A stretch of 64,000 nt of DNA from Marinobacter adhaerens HP15. GTDB lineage: Bacteria; Pseudomonadota; Gammaproteobacteria; Pseudomonadales; Oleiphilaceae. The stretch covers positions 1,860,001-1,924,000 of the forward strand of contig NC_017506.1 in assembly GCF_000166295.1 (NCBI RefSeq), read 5' to 3'. Positions within the stretch are counted from its first letter, which is position 1, and every line of letters starts with the position of its first letter. This document shows positions 46,205 to 59,419 of the stretch, in pieces. A model generated the notes under the pieces. The model saw only the letters and a list, made by a program, of their open reading frames with translations. It was not told the origin of the DNA and did not search any database. The translations under genes were made by a program, and so were the position numbers.

Positions 46205-46233
46205 AAAAGAGCCGGCGCTATGCCGGCTCTTTT
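46205..46233. terminator. Intrinsic terminator after fabI
   Basis: AAAAGAGCCGGC and GCCGGCTCTTTT pair around a five-base loop. T run on the plus strand and A run on the other side make it usable for the convergent PilZ transcript as well. Confidence 0.85.
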
Positions 46234-46255
46234 CGTTGGATTGCACGGACAAGAG

Positions 46256-46660
46256 TCAATCCTGGGCCATCGCCGAGGCCACGGCCTCCACCCACTCGAC
46301 GTATGCGGTTTCGTCAGACTCGATGATTCGCGCCCCCACCAGAAAGCTCGACTCGTTGGGTCGACACCAGACCACTTCGACCATCAGACCGAAAGGCTGG
46401 GCATGGTTACCAAGAAATACGCTCGCCGGCAGCAGGGCCCCCAGGGAAAGGGGTTCGTCAGCTGTCAGGCAAAGGCCACTGGCCGAAATATCACGAATAC
46501 CGCAGACAAGGCCCCGCTCCTCGGCTCCGGTTTCTTCCGGCAAGCCGGACTCAAGCTCGAGTATTGCCCTGGCTCGCGCCGTAAGACGGTAATCTGCCCG
46601 ATTGTCCTGACCAACGGGCGGCTCATTCCGGGTTCCAAAGCTATAGTCATTATCTGTCAT
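46256..46660 (-). CDS. PilZ-domain protein
   Basis: The 134-residue protein is nearly all PilZ domain. The c-di-GMP-binding residues are visible: the RADYR segment (RxxxR) and DISASGLCL (D/NxSxxG). Binding of cyclic di-GMP is thus likely and would relay the signal to motility or surface functions. The ATG at 46660 has an AGGA site; an earlier frame start at 46702 does not. It lies 25 bases after a DUF1631 gene on the same strand; DUF1631 proteins often associate with PilZ-like domains. Confidence 0.88.
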   Translation of the reverse strand: MTDNDYSFGTRNEPPVGQDNRADYRLTARARAILELESGLPEETGAEERGLVCGIRDISASGLCLTADEPLSLGALLPASVFLGNHAQPFGLMVEVVWCRPNESSFLVGARIIESDETAYVEWVEAVASAMAQD

Positions 46661-46685
46661 TGTTGTTTTTCCTGCTTCGGCAATA

Positions 46686-48509
46686 TCAGTTGCGGCCAAC
46701 ACGAATCCGCCCGACTACCCTGCTAAGGGTGTCGTCGAATTCCGCGGAGGTTCCCAGAACCCGGATGCGTCCTTCGACAATCCCCTCAACCAGGGCGTCC
46801 TCTAGAAATTCGCGCCTGTTCAGGCCCAGACGGTCCACAAACACGAGCTTTCTCGACGCATTGATGCGCACGGCCAGTTTCAGACGGGCAGGTTCATCAG
46901 ACGTTTCATCGGGTTCAACGACAATCCAGCCACCAAGCTTGATAGCATCCACCTGTTTCTCGGCCAGCAGTGTTCTTTCCTTCCGGATCCGTTCCTTTTC
47001 AGCCTGTTCATCGGCGAGTCGTTGCTCTTCATCGGCTTGCCGCTGGCGCTCAAGCTCGGCTTCACGCTCCGCTTCCTCAGCTCTGCGCCGTTCTTCCGCG
47101 GCTTCTTTTTCCCGCCTCAATTCCTCGGCGCGCAGCCTGGCAGCTTCCGCCGCCTGTTCCCTCTGCCGACGCTGCTTCTCGCAGACCCGGGCGAGCAGTT
47201 CCACGGTTTCTGCCAACACCGTTCCGAACGGCGTGAGCTGCGGCAATGGCCGGATCTGCTCCTGCTCAAGGGCCCTCTGAAACTCGCCCCAGGTCTGCAG
47301 CCCCAGTTTCACGCCGGCGCCGTTGGTCCAGAGGATTTCTGCCGATTCCGGCAAGAACGCATAGAAGTAACGGCGCTGCTCTCCGACACCCTCGCCCTCG
47401 ACAAACCATTGCCCCTCATACGGTTCAAAAGCTTCTGCCGCGGGCACTTCGAAGCTGAGCCAGGTGCTGTCCCAGTGGAAGCTCCCCGCCGCCGGCAGAG
47501 CCTCCACAAGATCCGGCGCCTCTCCTCTCAGCCTGGAAACCATAGCGGATTCGATCCCGGACAGGGACTCCGCAGGCAGTGATTCATTAAAAACCCGTTT
47601 CCAGACATCAAGGATGCGATCGCCGATCTGTTCGCCCACGTGATAGAGCCGGTTACGGTCCTTGTCGGAAAGCGACGGATCACCAATCCAGACCAGCCAT
47701 TCCAGCAACTTGCTGCCATGTCGCAGGTTCTCTCCGTCGAGACCGGAATCCCAGATCGACTGTTTCAGCAGACCCTGCCAGTGATCAAGTACAAAGCGGA
47801 CAATCGGAAGCGGCAGCTTGCGCCCCTGGAGAGCCCGACCGATCAATGCCCGGGAAGACTGCTCTGCCTTGCGCTGCTTTGCAGCGCCCTGCTCGGTTTC
47901 CAGCAGCCGTTGGCGGAGCTTTCCAACCTGGGTATTCCTCTTCCCGGCGTCTTCCTGCCAGCGATGACAGAATTCGTTCACCGGTTCCGTCTTGCCGGAT
48001 TCAAAACTTGCGGAAACGGCGATAACCAGCGAATCCAGCTGATCCATCAGAACCTTGGCGGAACGGCCTCCGGAATCACTCCAGCCGCGCCACTCCTGAA
48101 GGCTGTCCAGCCACTCCAGTAGCGCCTTGCTGAAGGCTTTCTTGCCCTCCAGATTCATGCGCCAGGCAAGATAGAAGCGCAGCCTTGCCACCCGGCGGGC
48201 GAGGCTCGGATGCAGGCCGCTTGTCTTCAGGAACACGTCCATGATGCGGTCAGCCACATAGGCGGCGTTCACCTGTCGGGCTGACCACTCCAGATGAACA
48301 GAGCGGATAACATGGGTAACCCGCTCGTCACGCTGTTCTGACCAGCAGGAAACCAGCAGTGGGCGCCAGTCGCTGACGGCGTCTGGTTCGAGCTTGCCAG
48401 CCGGGTATGGAAGGTCAGGAACACGAATGCCGGCCAGGACATCGTCAATCTTGCCTGAAACCGCTGCAACGGAAGGCACATTCTTCGGTCTCTGCCTGTT
48501 TTGCGACAT
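46686..48509 (-). CDS. DUF1631 family protein
   Basis: This 607-residue cytosolic protein has an N-terminal helical region and the core VSDWRPLLVSCWSEQRDERVTHVIRSVHLEWSARQVNAAYVADRIMDVFLKTSGLHPSLARRVARLRFYLAWRM. It then carries a Glu/Arg-rich coiled coil of about 90 residues (AARLRAEELRREKEAAEERRRAEEAEREAELERQRQ). The C-terminal segment RLKLAVRINASRKLVFVDRLGLNRREFLED resembles a PilZ-like tail of DUF1631 proteins. Function is unknown. A PilZ gene follows on the same strand. Confidence 0.82.
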   Translation of the reverse strand: MSQNRQRPKNVPSVAAVSGKIDDVLAGIRVPDLPYPAGKLEPDAVSDWRPLLVSCWSEQRDERVTHVIRSVHLEWSARQVNAAYVADRIMDVFLKTSGLHPSLARRVARLRFYLAWRMNLEGKKAFSKALLEWLDSLQEWRGWSDSGGRSAKVLMDQLDSLVIAVSASFESGKTEPVNEFCHRWQEDAGKRNTQVGKLRQRLLETEQGAAKQRKAEQSSRALIGRALQGRKLPLPIVRFVLDHWQGLLKQSIWDSGLDGENLRHGSKLLEWLVWIGDPSLSDKDRNRLYHVGEQIGDRILDVWKRVFNESLPAESLSGIESAMVSRLRGEAPDLVEALPAAGSFHWDSTWLSFEVPAAEAFEPYEGQWFVEGEGVGEQRRYFYAFLPESAEILWTNGAGVKLGLQTWGEFQRALEQEQIRPLPQLTPFGTVLAETVELLARVCEKQRRQREQAAEAARLRAEELRREKEAAEERRRAEEAEREAELERQRQADEEQRLADEQAEKERIRKERTLLAEKQVDAIKLGGWIVVEPDETSDEPARLKLAVRINASRKLVFVDRLGLNRREFLEDALVEGIVEGRIRVLGTSAEFDDTLSRVVGRIRVGRN

Positions 48510-48684
48510 CCGTTCCCCGTACTTAAGAAGCGTTGAAAAGGCCCTGTAAATAACGCAGTATAACCAACTCGCCGGGGTTTACCGCAACCGTGCACCGGCG
48601 CTATTCGCGTTAATCTGCAACCCTGTTGGCATATTCTATCGTCCACCAGGGCTGCAACGATCAGAATCGGGGAAGCAGAACAAC

Positions 48685-49761
48685 ATGTCGGGCAACAAAC
48701 TAGAGAATCTGAATGTGGCGAGCCAGGAAGCACTGATCACTCCTGAAGCGCTGAAGAAGGAGATGCCGCTCTCCGACAAGGCCGCAGAAACCGTCTCAAA
48801 GGGCCGCCAGGCGATCTATGACATCATGGATGGCAAGGACCACCGGCTATTCGTCGTGGTGGGCCCCTGCTCCATTCACGATGTTGAAGCTGCGAGAGAT
48901 TACGCCGCGCGCCTGAAGAAGCTTGCCGATGAAGTCAGCGATACGCTGCTGATCGTTATGCGTGTCTATTTCGAGAAGCCTCGCACAACCGTCGGCTGGA
49001 AAGGTCTCATCAACGATCCGCACCTGAACGACACCTTTGATATTGAGCAGGGCCTTCACATCGGTCGTCGTCTGCTGCTGGATATCAACGAGCTTGGCCT
49101 GCCCGCAGCCACCGAAGCGCTGGATCCGATCTCCCCGCAGTACCTGCAGGACACCATTGCCTGGTCCGCCATCGGCGCCCGTACTACCGAGTCACAGACT
49201 CACCGAGAGATGAGCAGTGGCCTGTCCATGGCGATCGGTTTCAAGAACGGCACCGACGGCAGCCTGGACGTCGCGGTGAACGCCATGAAGTCCGTGTCTC
49301 ACCCGCACAGTTTCCTGGGCATCGACCAGCAGGGGCAGGTGGCGATTATCCGCACCAAGGGCAATAACTACGGCCACGTTGTTCTGCGTGGTGGCGGTGG
49401 CAAACCCAACTACGATTCGGTGAGCGTCGCCCTCTGCGAACAGGCGCTGGATAAAGCAGGCCTGCGCAAGTCGATGATGATTGACTGCAGCCATGCCAAC
49501 TCCAGCAAGGATCCGGCCATTCAGCCGCTGGTCATGCAGGATGTCACCCACCAGATCCTCGAAGGTAACACCTCGATCCAGAGCCTGATGGTGGAAAGCA
49601 ACATCAATTGGGGTAACCAGTCGATCCCCGAGAACCTGGCGGATCTGAAGTACGGTGTCTCTGTGACAGACGCCTGCATTGACTGGCCGACCACGGAAAA
49701 GGCGATTCGGGATATGCGCGACAAGCTGAAAGACGTACTTCCCAAGCGCAAGATCGGCTGA
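48685..49761 (+). CDS. aroG: 3-deoxy-7-phosphoheptulonate synthase (DAHP synthase, class I)
   Basis: This 358-residue enzyme condenses phosphoenolpyruvate and erythrose 4-phosphate, the first step of aromatic amino acid synthesis. Signatures: VVVGPCSIHDVEAARDYA, FEKPRTTVGWKGLINDPHLNDTF, the KGNNYGHVVLRGGGGKPNYD loop and MIDCSHANSSKDP. The isozyme type (Phe-, Tyr- or Trp-sensitive) cannot be read from sequence alone. A terminator follows, reaching into the convergent cobA. Confidence 0.95.
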   Translation: MSGNKLENLNVASQEALITPEALKKEMPLSDKAAETVSKGRQAIYDIMDGKDHRLFVVVGPCSIHDVEAARDYAARLKKLADEVSDTLLIVMRVYFEKPRTTVGWKGLINDPHLNDTFDIEQGLHIGRRLLLDINELGLPAATEALDPISPQYLQDTIAWSAIGARTTESQTHREMSSGLSMAIGFKNGTDGSLDVAVNAMKSVSHPHSFLGIDQQGQVAIIRTKGNNYGHVVLRGGGGKPNYDSVSVALCEQALDKAGLRKSMMIDCSHANSSKDPAIQPLVMQDVTHQILEGNTSIQSLMVESNINWGNQSIPENLADLKYGVSVTDACIDWPTTEKAIRDMRDKLKDVLPKRKIG

Positions 49762-49788
49762 TCGGAGCCGGATACCAAACGGGGAGCC

Positions 49789-52004
<2,216 letters not shown>

Positions 52005-53342
52005 TCAGGTATAGCGTTTGCGGGGGCTTTCAGCGTTGCGGGAATCCAGGCGCTGGCGTTTCTCCGCCAGCTTGATCTCCAGCCCACGATTCACGGGTTC
52101 GTAGTATCGGCGCTGGTGGATCGCCTCAGGCAGATAGGACTCGCCGGCGGCGAAGGCCTCCGGTTCGTCATGTGCGTACCGATAGGTATCTCCGTGGCCC
52201 ATGCTCTTCATCAGCTTGGTGGGCGCATTGCGCAAATGTACCGGGACTTCGTAGTCCGGATCCTGCCGGATGTCCGCCATGCATTTGTTGAAGGCGTTGT
52301 AAACTGCATTGCTCTTGGGCGCCATGGCCAGGTAGGTCACTGCCTGGGCCAGTGCCAGCTCCCCTTCCGGAGATCCCAACCGCTCCTGAGCGTCCCAGGC
52401 TTCCATGCTGAGTTGCAGAGCACGGGTATCGGCGTTACCAATGTCTTCACTGGCAATTCGCACCAGACGCCGGGCGACATAGAGAGGATCACAGCCGCCA
52501 TCCAGCATCCGGCACAGCCAATACAGCGAGCCGTCCGGATCTGATCCGCGAACGGATTTATGCAACGCTGAGATCTGGTCGTAGAATACGTCACCGCCCT
52601 TGTCGAACCGGCGGAGGCTGGTCTGCATGACCTGCTCAAGCTGATCCGCCGTTACCCGATCCGTGCCGGCCTCATCCGGCTCTGCCAGGTCAGCCGCCAC
52701 TTCCAGGATATTGAGAGCACGGCGGGCATCGCCACCAGACGCGGCCGCCATCAGGGTCAGCACGTCTTCATCAACTCGCAGGCGTCCACCAAATCCTTCA
52801 TCAACTGTCAGCGCGCGGCGTAGCAACTGAAGGATGTCCTCTTCCTCAAGGTTCTTGAGCACGTAGACACGTGTTCTGGAAAGCAACGCACTGTTCAGCT
52901 CAAAAGAGGGATTCTCAGTGGTCGCACCCACGAAGATGAAAGTACCGTCTTCAATGTGGGGGAGAAACGCGTCCTGCTGGCTTTTGTTGAAGCGGTGAAC
53001 TTCATCCACGAACAACAGTGTGTCCCGACCCTGTGACTGCTTGCGATTACGTGCCCGCTCAACAACGGCCCGGATCTCTTTCACACCGCTCAGTACGGCC
53101 GAAACCGTCTCGAAACTGAGATCGCCGACATTGGCCAGTAGTTGGGCGAAGGTGGTTTTACCGACTCCGGGAGGGCCCCAGAGGATCATCGAGTGAAGCT
53201 GGCCCTGCTCAACAGCGCGCCGCAGCGGTTTGCCGGGCCCGACCAGATGAGCCTGGCCCACATAGTCATTCAGGCTTGCCGGCCGCATTCTCGCGGCCAG
53301 CGGCCGAAAGCCCGCGGATTCCGCGAACAGACTGTCCTGCAT
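52005..53342 (-). CDS. rarA: Replication-associated recombination protein A (AAA+ ATPase)
   Basis: The 445-residue AAA+ ATPase resembles E. coli RarA/MgsA. Walker [19 protein letters not shown], Walker [20 protein letters not shown], sensor 1 [19 protein letters not shown], and the C-terminal tetramerisation part [20 protein letters not shown] are present. It acts at stalled forks with RecA. It overlaps the lolA stop by one base, so the two are linked on one transcript. Confidence 0.96.
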   Translation of the reverse strand: MQDSLFAESAGFRPLAARMRPASLNDYVGQAHLVGPGKPLRRAVEQGQLHSMILWGPPGVGKTTFAQLLANVGDLSFETVSAVLSGVKEIRAVVERARNRKQSQGRDTLLFVDEVHRFNKSQQDAFLPHIEDGTFIFVGATTENPSFELNSALLSRTRVYVLKNLEEEDILQLLRRALTVDEGFGGRLRVDEDVLTLMAAASGGDARRALNILEVAADLAEPDEAGTDRVTADQLEQVMQTSLRRFDKGGDVFYDQISALHKSVRGSDPDGSLYWLCRMLDGGCDPLYVARRLVRIASEDIGNADTRALQLSMEAWDAQERLGSPEGELALAQAVTYLAMAPKSNAVYNAFNKCMADIRQDPDYEVPVHLRNAPTKLMKSMGHGDTYRYAHDEPEAFAAGESYLPEAIHQRRYYEPVNRGLEIKLAEKRQRLDSRNAESPRKRYT

Positions 53343-53989
53343 CAGGCCCCGTCCCGGATAATATCCACACCCTCCGGATAGTCGAGGGTGAACGCACCCG
53401 CTTCAACCGGTTCGTTCAGCCTGATCCGGTCGAAACTCAGGACGCTGAGCTGTGCCAGGGAATCCTGCATACGCATCTCCTGGAGCTCACCCTTGAAGAA
53501 CGTCAGCCTGAGGGACGTAAAAAGGGAGTCCGGACTTCTTGGTTGCAGAGTGAATTCAAGGGTGTTGTCGCCAATCTGGCGACCGGACACCCTGTAGGTA
53601 TCCTCCAGATTATCCACCTCACCGCTCAGCAAAAGCGCGGGTGTGGATTGCACTCGATCGTCGAGATTGTGGATCGTGACCTGTTCCAGGTCCGGATCGT
53701 AAACCTCCACGGTTTCGCCATCACTGACAATAAACTGCGACAGTGGCGCACTGGTCTCCCAGTAGAACAGCCCGGGGCGCTTGGCCTTCAGGGAGCCACG
53801 GGTTTCCTGAACCTTGTTGCCATTCTCGTTAACAACAATCTGGATAAAGTCTGCCTGGTAGGACTCGTAGCCCTTCAGCAACGAGGCCAACTCGTTCGCG
53901 CTATCGCTGCCCTCACTCGCACTCAGAGGGCCGGCAATTAACACCGCCATGACCAGGGTGACCAGGCATTTCAAAAAAGATTGTCCCAT
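53342..53989 (-). CDS. lolA: Outer membrane lipoprotein carrier protein LolA
   Basis: The 215-residue periplasmic chaperone has a signal peptide ([22 protein letters not shown], cut near residue 25). [63 protein letters not shown] is the LolA core with the open barrel surface. It ferries lipoproteins from LolCDE to LolB. Its gene lies between ftsK and rarA as in pseudomonads. Confidence 0.95.
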   Translation of the reverse strand: MGQSFLKCLVTLVMAVLIAGPLSASEGSDSANELASLLKGYESYQADFIQIVVNENGNKVQETRGSLKAKRPGLFYWETSAPLSQFIVSDGETVEVYDPDLEQVTIHNLDDRVQSTPALLLSGEVDNLEDTYRVSGRQIGDNTLEFTLQPRSPDSLFTSLRLTFFKGELQEMRMQDSLAQLSVLSFDRIRLNEPVEAGAFTLDYPEGVDIIRDGA

Positions 53990-54001
53990 TGCTTGTAACT
54001 C

Positions 54002-56584
54002 CTAATCTCTGGGTGGCGGCGGAGCCAGAACTTCACGAGCCCCATTGTGGCCAGCGGCGCTTACCACGCCGGATGCTTCCATGGCATCAACCAGGTTCGC
54101 TGCCCGGTTGTACCCGATCTTGAATTTTCGCTGTACCGAGGAAATCGAAACACGGCGCCCTTCCGTGACGAAGGCAACGGCCTCGTCGTAAAGGGCATCC
54201 CCTTCACTATCCCCGCCTCCTTCCGAGAGGTTGGGAACGCCCGGCAGGCTCTCGCCTTCGGCGCCATTGAGAACATCGTCCACATACACGGGCTCGCCCC
54301 GGGCTTTCCAGGCACTCACCACGCGATGGACTTCGTCGTCATCCACAAAAGCCCCATGCACCCGAACCGGCAGGCCCGAACCCGGTGGCAGGTAAAGCAT
54401 GTCACCATGCCCCAGGAGCTGCTCGGCGCCGCCCTGATCCAGCACCGTGCGTGAATCAATCTTGGACGAAACCTGGAACGACATCCGGGTCGGAATGTTG
54501 GCCTTGATCAGGCCGGTGATTACATCCACCGATGGCCGCTGGGTGGCAAGGATCAAGTGAATACCGGCCGCCCGCGCCTTCTGCGCGATCCGGGCAATCA
54601 GTTCCTCAACTTTCTTGCCGACGATCATCATCATGTCGGCGAATTCATCAATCACCACCACGATGAAGGGAAGAGTGTCCAGCTCGGGGCGCTCCTGCTC
54701 GTCGTTGGCCAGGTACTCGTCCGGCTTCCAGAACGGATCCAGTAATGGTTCGCCGGCGGCCCTGGCGTCTTTGATCTTGCGGTTGTAGCCCGCGAGGTTA
54801 CGGACCCCGAGGCTGGCCATGAGCTTGTACCGGCGTTCCATTTCAGCGACACACCAGCGTAGTGCGTTGGCCGCCTCCTTCATGTCGGTGACCACCGGAG
54901 CCAGCAGGTGCGGAATGCCGTCGTAGATGCTCAGTTCAAGCATCTTGGGGTCCACCATGATAAAGCGGACCTCTTCCGGGCCTGCCTTCAGCAGCATGCT
55001 GAGCAGCATGGCATTGACGCCGACCGATTTACCGGAACCGGTGGTCCCCGCCACCAGCAGGTGCGGCATTTTGGAGAGATTGGCAACCATCGGGTTGCCG
55101 CCAATGTCGTTACCCAGTGCCAGGGTCAGCGGTGAGTTCGACTCCTGAAACACCCGCGCGCCAAGCACTTCACTGAGCCGGACCATTTCCCGTTCTTCGT
55201 TGGGAATCTCGATACCGACCACAGACTTGCCAGGAATCACCTCGACTACCCGAACGCTCAGTACCGCCAGTGAGCGGGCCAGGTCCTTTGCGAGGTTGGA
55301 AATCTTGCTGACCTTCACACCTGGAGCCGGCTTGATCTCGAACCGGGTAATGACCGGGCCGGGATTGACCTCGACTACTTCAACGGATACCCCGAAATCC
55401 CCCAGCTTTTCCTCTAGCAGCCGTGACATATGTTCCAGAGATTCTTCGGAGTAGCCTCTTTCCTTATGCTCCTCCGGCGGGTCCAGAAGAGAAATCGGCG
55501 GAATCGGGCTTTCAATATCTTCCAGCAATGAAGGCTGCTTGTTGCCCTTGTCTTTGGACTGGGTCGGCTGTTCGTCCTTCTTGAAGGGCGAAATCTTCAG
55601 CGACCGTCCGGCAGACTGAGGAGATGCCTCGGGTTTGGCGGGTTTCCCGTTAGCAACAGGAGCCTCATCCCGTGAACTGAAGCTTTCGAGCCTTGCAGGT
55701 TCCGGGTCAACTTCGGCAGAGAGACCATCCAACGCGGGCTCTTTTCGACTGGTTTCTGGCTTCGACGCGGGCTTCGGGGCTTTTGGCTTTTTCGGCCCAA
55801 AGCCGGGAATCCGTTGCCACCAGCGTGGTTTGTCGGCATCTGCTTTTTGCCGTTTGCTGTCCATGGCCGGCACACGGTCCTTGACCACCGGTGGCTCAGC
55901 TTTCGGTTCTGCTTTAGGCTCTGGCTTTTCCGACTTGGGCTTGCCTTTGAAAAGGCCTTTGATGGCAAGGCCCGTTCTGAGAGTCAAACCGCCCACCTGA
56001 TCCATCAGCCAGAACCAGGAGAGACCGGTAGTAACCGTTAACGCGAACAGGAAAATGGCAATCAGCAACAGGGTTGTTGCCGGCAGGTTGAAAAACCGCA
56101 CCATAGCGTCGGCAACAGCCGTTCCAAGGACACCGCCCGAGGACGCCCCGAGACCAAACACGGAATACAGTGACAACAGACTGGTTGCCGAGAGAAGAAT
56201 CAGCAAGAAGCCACCGAAGCGCATCATGAAGAGTGGCCAGTGCAGATCCAGGGAATCGTTACGCCGACGGATGAGCATCAACGCGTAGCCCGCAATCATG
56301 ACCGGGAACAGATAGGCAACGTGGCCGAAGAAATCCATGAACAGGCTGGCGAGCCAGGCACCAGTGCGGCCCGCATAATTCTGCACGCTGGTGTCATGAC
56401 CGATACTGGCCCAGCCCGGATCTGACGGGCTAAAGGTAACCAGTGCCATGGAAAGGTAAATGCAAAGGGCAATAAGCGCGATGACGGCGCCTTCGCGAGC
56501 GCCCTGGGCGGCCAGCCGGCGAAAGCGCTGCTGCTTCTCTGTCAGTTCCTGTGGTGCTTTCTTCGCTTTTGCAGATTCGGCCAT
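54002..56584 (-). CDS. ftsK: DNA translocase FtsK
   Basis: The 860-residue protein has four N-terminal membrane helices (region [18 protein letters not shown] onward), a Lys/Pro/Glu-rich linker of about 200 residues, and the motor domain: Walker [20 protein letters not shown], Walker [15 protein letters not shown], and [26 protein letters not shown]. The C-terminal gamma winged helix [30 protein letters not shown] recognises KOPS sites. It coordinates chromosome-dimer resolution with division. The linker is shorter than in E. coli. Confidence 0.97.
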   Translation of the reverse strand: MAESAKAKKAPQELTEKQQRFRRLAAQGAREGAVIALIALCIYLSMALVTFSPSDPGWASIGHDTSVQNYAGRTGAWLASLFMDFFGHVAYLFPVMIAGYALMLIRRRNDSLDLHWPLFMMRFGGFLLILLSATSLLSLYSVFGLGASSGGVLGTAVADAMVRFFNLPATTLLLIAIFLFALTVTTGLSWFWLMDQVGGLTLRTGLAIKGLFKGKPKSEKPEPKAEPKAEPPVVKDRVPAMDSKRQKADADKPRWWQRIPGFGPKKPKAPKPASKPETSRKEPALDGLSAEVDPEPARLESFSSRDEAPVANGKPAKPEASPQSAGRSLKISPFKKDEQPTQSKDKGNKQPSLLEDIESPIPPISLLDPPEEHKERGYSEESLEHMSRLLEEKLGDFGVSVEVVEVNPGPVITRFEIKPAPGVKVSKISNLAKDLARSLAVLSVRVVEVIPGKSVVGIEIPNEEREMVRLSEVLGARVFQESNSPLTLALGNDIGGNPMVANLSKMPHLLVAGTTGSGKSVGVNAMLLSMLLKAGPEEVRFIMVDPKMLELSIYDGIPHLLAPVVTDMKEAANALRWCVAEMERRYKLMASLGVRNLAGYNRKIKDARAAGEPLLDPFWKPDEYLANDEQERPELDTLPFIVVVIDEFADMMMIVGKKVEELIARIAQKARAAGIHLILATQRPSVDVITGLIKANIPTRMSFQVSSKIDSRTVLDQGGAEQLLGHGDMLYLPPGSGLPVRVHGAFVDDDEVHRVVSAWKARGEPVYVDDVLNGAEGESLPGVPNLSEGGGDSEGDALYDEAVAFVTEGRRVSISSVQRKFKIGYNRAANLVDAMEASGVVSAAGHNGAREVLAPPPPRD

Positions 56585-56590
56585 GAATGC

Positions 56591-57832
56591 TCAGACGTTA
56601 TCGGTGCTTTCGTTCCGAAGCGCCTGAAAGCCGCGTTCAAGATCGGTTTTCAGGTCTTCTACGGCTTCGATCCCCACGGAAATCCGTATCAGATTCTCCG
56701 TGATCCCGGCCCGCGCCTTATCCTCCGGGGATAGTCGCCCGTGAGTGGTTGTGGCCGGGTGGGTGATCGTGGTCTTGACGTCACCGAGGTTTGCGGTGAT
56801 GGAGATCATCCGGGTGCCATCGATGAAGCGCCATGCCTCCTCCCGCGCACCCTTTAGCTGGAACGACAGCACACCACCAAATCCGGTCTGCTGCTTTTTC
56901 GCCAGCTCATGTTGCGGATGACTCTGGAGCCCGGCATAGAAAACACGTTCAACTGCCGGCTGTTGCTCCAGCCACAGTGCCAACTCTAACGCATTGTCAC
57001 AGTGGGCGCGCATACGAATTGGTAAGGTTTCCAGGCCCTTCTGAAACACCCAGGCGTTGAAGGGGCTCATGGTGGGGCCGGCCGAACGAAGGAAGCCATA
57101 GACCTCTTCCATCATCTTCTCTGATCCGACCACGACGCCTCCCACGCAGCGACCCTGACCATCCAGATATTTGGTCGCCGAGTGAATCACGATGTCTGCG
57201 CCCTGCTCCAGCGGGCGCTGGAGCACCGGCGTGCAGAAGCAGTTATCGACCACGAACAGGGCGTCGTTGTCTCTTGCCAGTTGCCCCAGGATCTCCATAT
57301 CGGCCACTTCGCAGAGCGGATTGGACGGCGTTTCAATAAACAGCATCCGGGTTTCGGAACGGATCGAAGCCTGCCACTCTTCCATATCCGTCAGACTGAC
57401 AAACGTGGTTTCCACCCCGAAACGCGCCATGTATTTCTGGAACAGCACGTTGGTGGTGCCGAACACACCCCGGGAGCAGATCACATGATCGCCGCTCTTC
57501 AGTAGCGCCATGCAGGTGCTCAGGATCGCAGACATACCGGATGCGGTGGCGACGGCACGTTCACCGCCTTCCATGGCGGCGATCCGACCTTCAAACGCCT
57601 GGACCGTAGGGTTGGTAAACCGGGAGTAGATGTTTCCGGGCTCTTCGCCGCCAAATCGCGCCGCCGCCTGGGCCGCGCTGCCATAAACGAAGCTGGACGT
57701 GGGGAATATCGCGTCGCTGTGCTCAAGCTGCCCGGTGCGGATCTGCCCTGCCCTCACGGCCAGGGTGTCCACGGACATCCCGTCCAGGTCGGACTCCGGA
57801 ATCCAGACAGTTTCTTCGCGGCGAAAAGTCAT
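56591..57832 (-). CDS. metZ: O-succinylhomoserine sulfhydrylase
   Basis: The 413-residue PLP enzyme makes homocysteine directly from O-succinylhomoserine and sulfide. The PLP lysine lies in VIHSATKYLDGQGRCVGG; also visible are SSFVYGSAAQAAARFGGEEPGNIYSRFTNPTVQAFEGRIAAMEGGERAVATASGMSAI and ITHPATTTHGRL, family-typical. The product homocysteine is the substrate of MetH, encoded at 23.2 kb. It follows purF on the same strand by 26 bases. Confidence 0.94.
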   Translation of the reverse strand: MTFRREETVWIPESDLDGMSVDTLAVRAGQIRTGQLEHSDAIFPTSSFVYGSAAQAAARFGGEEPGNIYSRFTNPTVQAFEGRIAAMEGGERAVATASGMSAILSTCMALLKSGDHVICSRGVFGTTNVLFQKYMARFGVETTFVSLTDMEEWQASIRSETRMLFIETPSNPLCEVADMEILGQLARDNDALFVVDNCFCTPVLQRPLEQGADIVIHSATKYLDGQGRCVGGVVVGSEKMMEEVYGFLRSAGPTMSPFNAWVFQKGLETLPIRMRAHCDNALELALWLEQQPAVERVFYAGLQSHPQHELAKKQQTGFGGVLSFQLKGAREEAWRFIDGTRMISITANLGDVKTTITHPATTTHGRLSPEDKARAGITENLIRISVGIEAVEDLKTDLERGFQALRNESTDNV

Positions 57833-57858
57833 CTACATCTCCTGCCTGAAAGCGGCGT

Positions 57859-59385
57859 TCAGTCTTCGTCGTTATGCAAGTCAATAATGCCATTGTCCCC
57901 GTCAGCACCACCGGCACTTTCGGATCGCTTTTCGTCATTGCGCAAGCCGTCAATGCGGCTCAGATACGCTTCATCGACATCACCGGTCACATAATCGCCA
58001 GTGAATACCGAGCACTCCCATCCCTCAATGTCATCGTTCACTTCACTGACGCAGGTTATAAGGTCCTCCAGATCCTGATAGAGCAGCCAGTCGGCACCAA
58101 TCAGTTCCCGGATTTGCTCTACGGTGCGCCCGTGGGCAATCAGCTCACTGGCGGAGGGCATGTCGATACCATACACGTTCGGGTAGCGAACAGGAGGCGC
58201 CGCAGACGCAAAATAGACCTTACGGGCACCGGCATCCCGAGCCATCTGGACGATTTCCTTGCAGGTGGTACCGCGAACGATGGAATCATCCACCAGCATC
58301 ACGTTTTTGCCACGAAACTCCAGATCGATCGGGTTAAGCTTCTGTCGGACCGATTTCTTGCGCATTTTCTGGCCCGGCATGATGAATGTCCGGCCGATGT
58401 AGCGGTTTTTGATAAAGCCTTCACGGAATTTCACCCCCAGACGATGCGCCATCTGCATTGCCGACGTTCGGCTGGTGTCCGGAATCGGCATGACAACGTC
58501 GATATCGTGATCCGGTGTCTCGCGGAGTACTTTCTCCGCCAGGGTTTCGCCCATGCGCAGACGAGCCTTGTAAACAGACACCTTATCTATAATGGAGTCA
58601 GGCCGGGCAAAATACACGTGTTCGAAAATGCAGGGGTACAGATGCGGCTGCTCGGCGCACTGGCGGGTATAGAGGGTACCGTCAGTTTCGATATAGACCG
58701 CCTCGCCCGGGGCAATATCGCGCACGAGGGTGTAGCCCGCAGCATTCAAGGCAACGCTTTCAGAGGCAATCATGTATTCCTTGCGGCCATTCTCGTCGGT
58801 GCGTTCGCCGTAGCAGGCAGGCCGGATACCATTCGGGTCCCGGAAGCCAACAATGCCATAGCCGGTAATCATGGCAATGACGGCGTAGGCACCCCGGCAG
58901 CGTTTGTGAACCGCGCTGACCGCAGAAAAGATCTCATCCTTGGTCGGGTCCAGCTTGCCAAGCTTCTGCAATTCATGAGCGAACACGTTCAACAGCACTT
59001 CCGAGTCGGAGTTCGTGTTGATGTGGCGCAGATCGGTCCGGAACAGGTCCTTGCTGAGGTCATCAGCGTTGGTCAGGTTGCCGTTGTGAGCAAGGGTAAT
59101 GCCATAGGGGCTGTTCACATAGAACGGCTGGGCTTCGGCGGAGCTGGAACTGCCGGCGGTCGGATAGCGCACGTGGCCTATACCCACGTTGCCCACCAGA
59201 CGACGCATATGACGGGTATGGAAAACATCCCGTACCAGGCCATTGTCCTTGCGGAGGAAAAACCGTTCATCCTGAAATGTCACAATGCCCGCCGCGTCCT
59301 GGCCCCGGTGCTGAAGTACAGTCAGCGCATCATAGAGCGACTGATTGACGTTGGAAGTACTGACGATGCCGACAATGCCACACAT
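57859..59385 (-). CDS. purF: Amidophosphoribosyltransferase
   Basis: This 508-residue enzyme carries out the first step of purine synthesis. Mature N-terminal nucleophile Cys2 (MCGIVGIVS) with no propeptide, NTN domain [17 protein letters not shown], and phosphoribosyl site [22 protein letters not shown]. It is the middle of a metZ-purF-cvpA run. A long antisense open frame (57874-59391) covers it but has no supporting features. Confidence 0.97.
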   Translation of the reverse strand: MCGIVGIVSTSNVNQSLYDALTVLQHRGQDAAGIVTFQDERFFLRKDNGLVRDVFHTRHMRRLVGNVGIGHVRYPTAGSSSSAEAQPFYVNSPYGITLAHNGNLTNADDLSKDLFRTDLRHINTNSDSEVLLNVFAHELQKLGKLDPTKDEIFSAVSAVHKRCRGAYAVIAMITGYGIVGFRDPNGIRPACYGERTDENGRKEYMIASESVALNAAGYTLVRDIAPGEAVYIETDGTLYTRQCAEQPHLYPCIFEHVYFARPDSIIDKVSVYKARLRMGETLAEKVLRETPDHDIDVVMPIPDTSRTSAMQMAHRLGVKFREGFIKNRYIGRTFIMPGQKMRKKSVRQKLNPIDLEFRGKNVMLVDDSIVRGTTCKEIVQMARDAGARKVYFASAAPPVRYPNVYGIDMPSASELIAHGRTVEQIRELIGADWLLYQDLEDLITCVSEVNDDIEGWECSVFTGDYVTGDVDEAYLSRIDGLRNDEKRSESAGGADGDNGIIDLHNDED

Positions 59386-59419
59386 GGATAAGTGTATCTC
59401 CGAGTGTTAAAACTGAATG

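Noticed and set aside
57874..59391. A 505-codon plus-strand open frame covering purF
   Set aside because: It is antisense to a fully recognisable purF with all catalytic motifs and shows no protein family pattern; GC-rich third positions explain the long frame.
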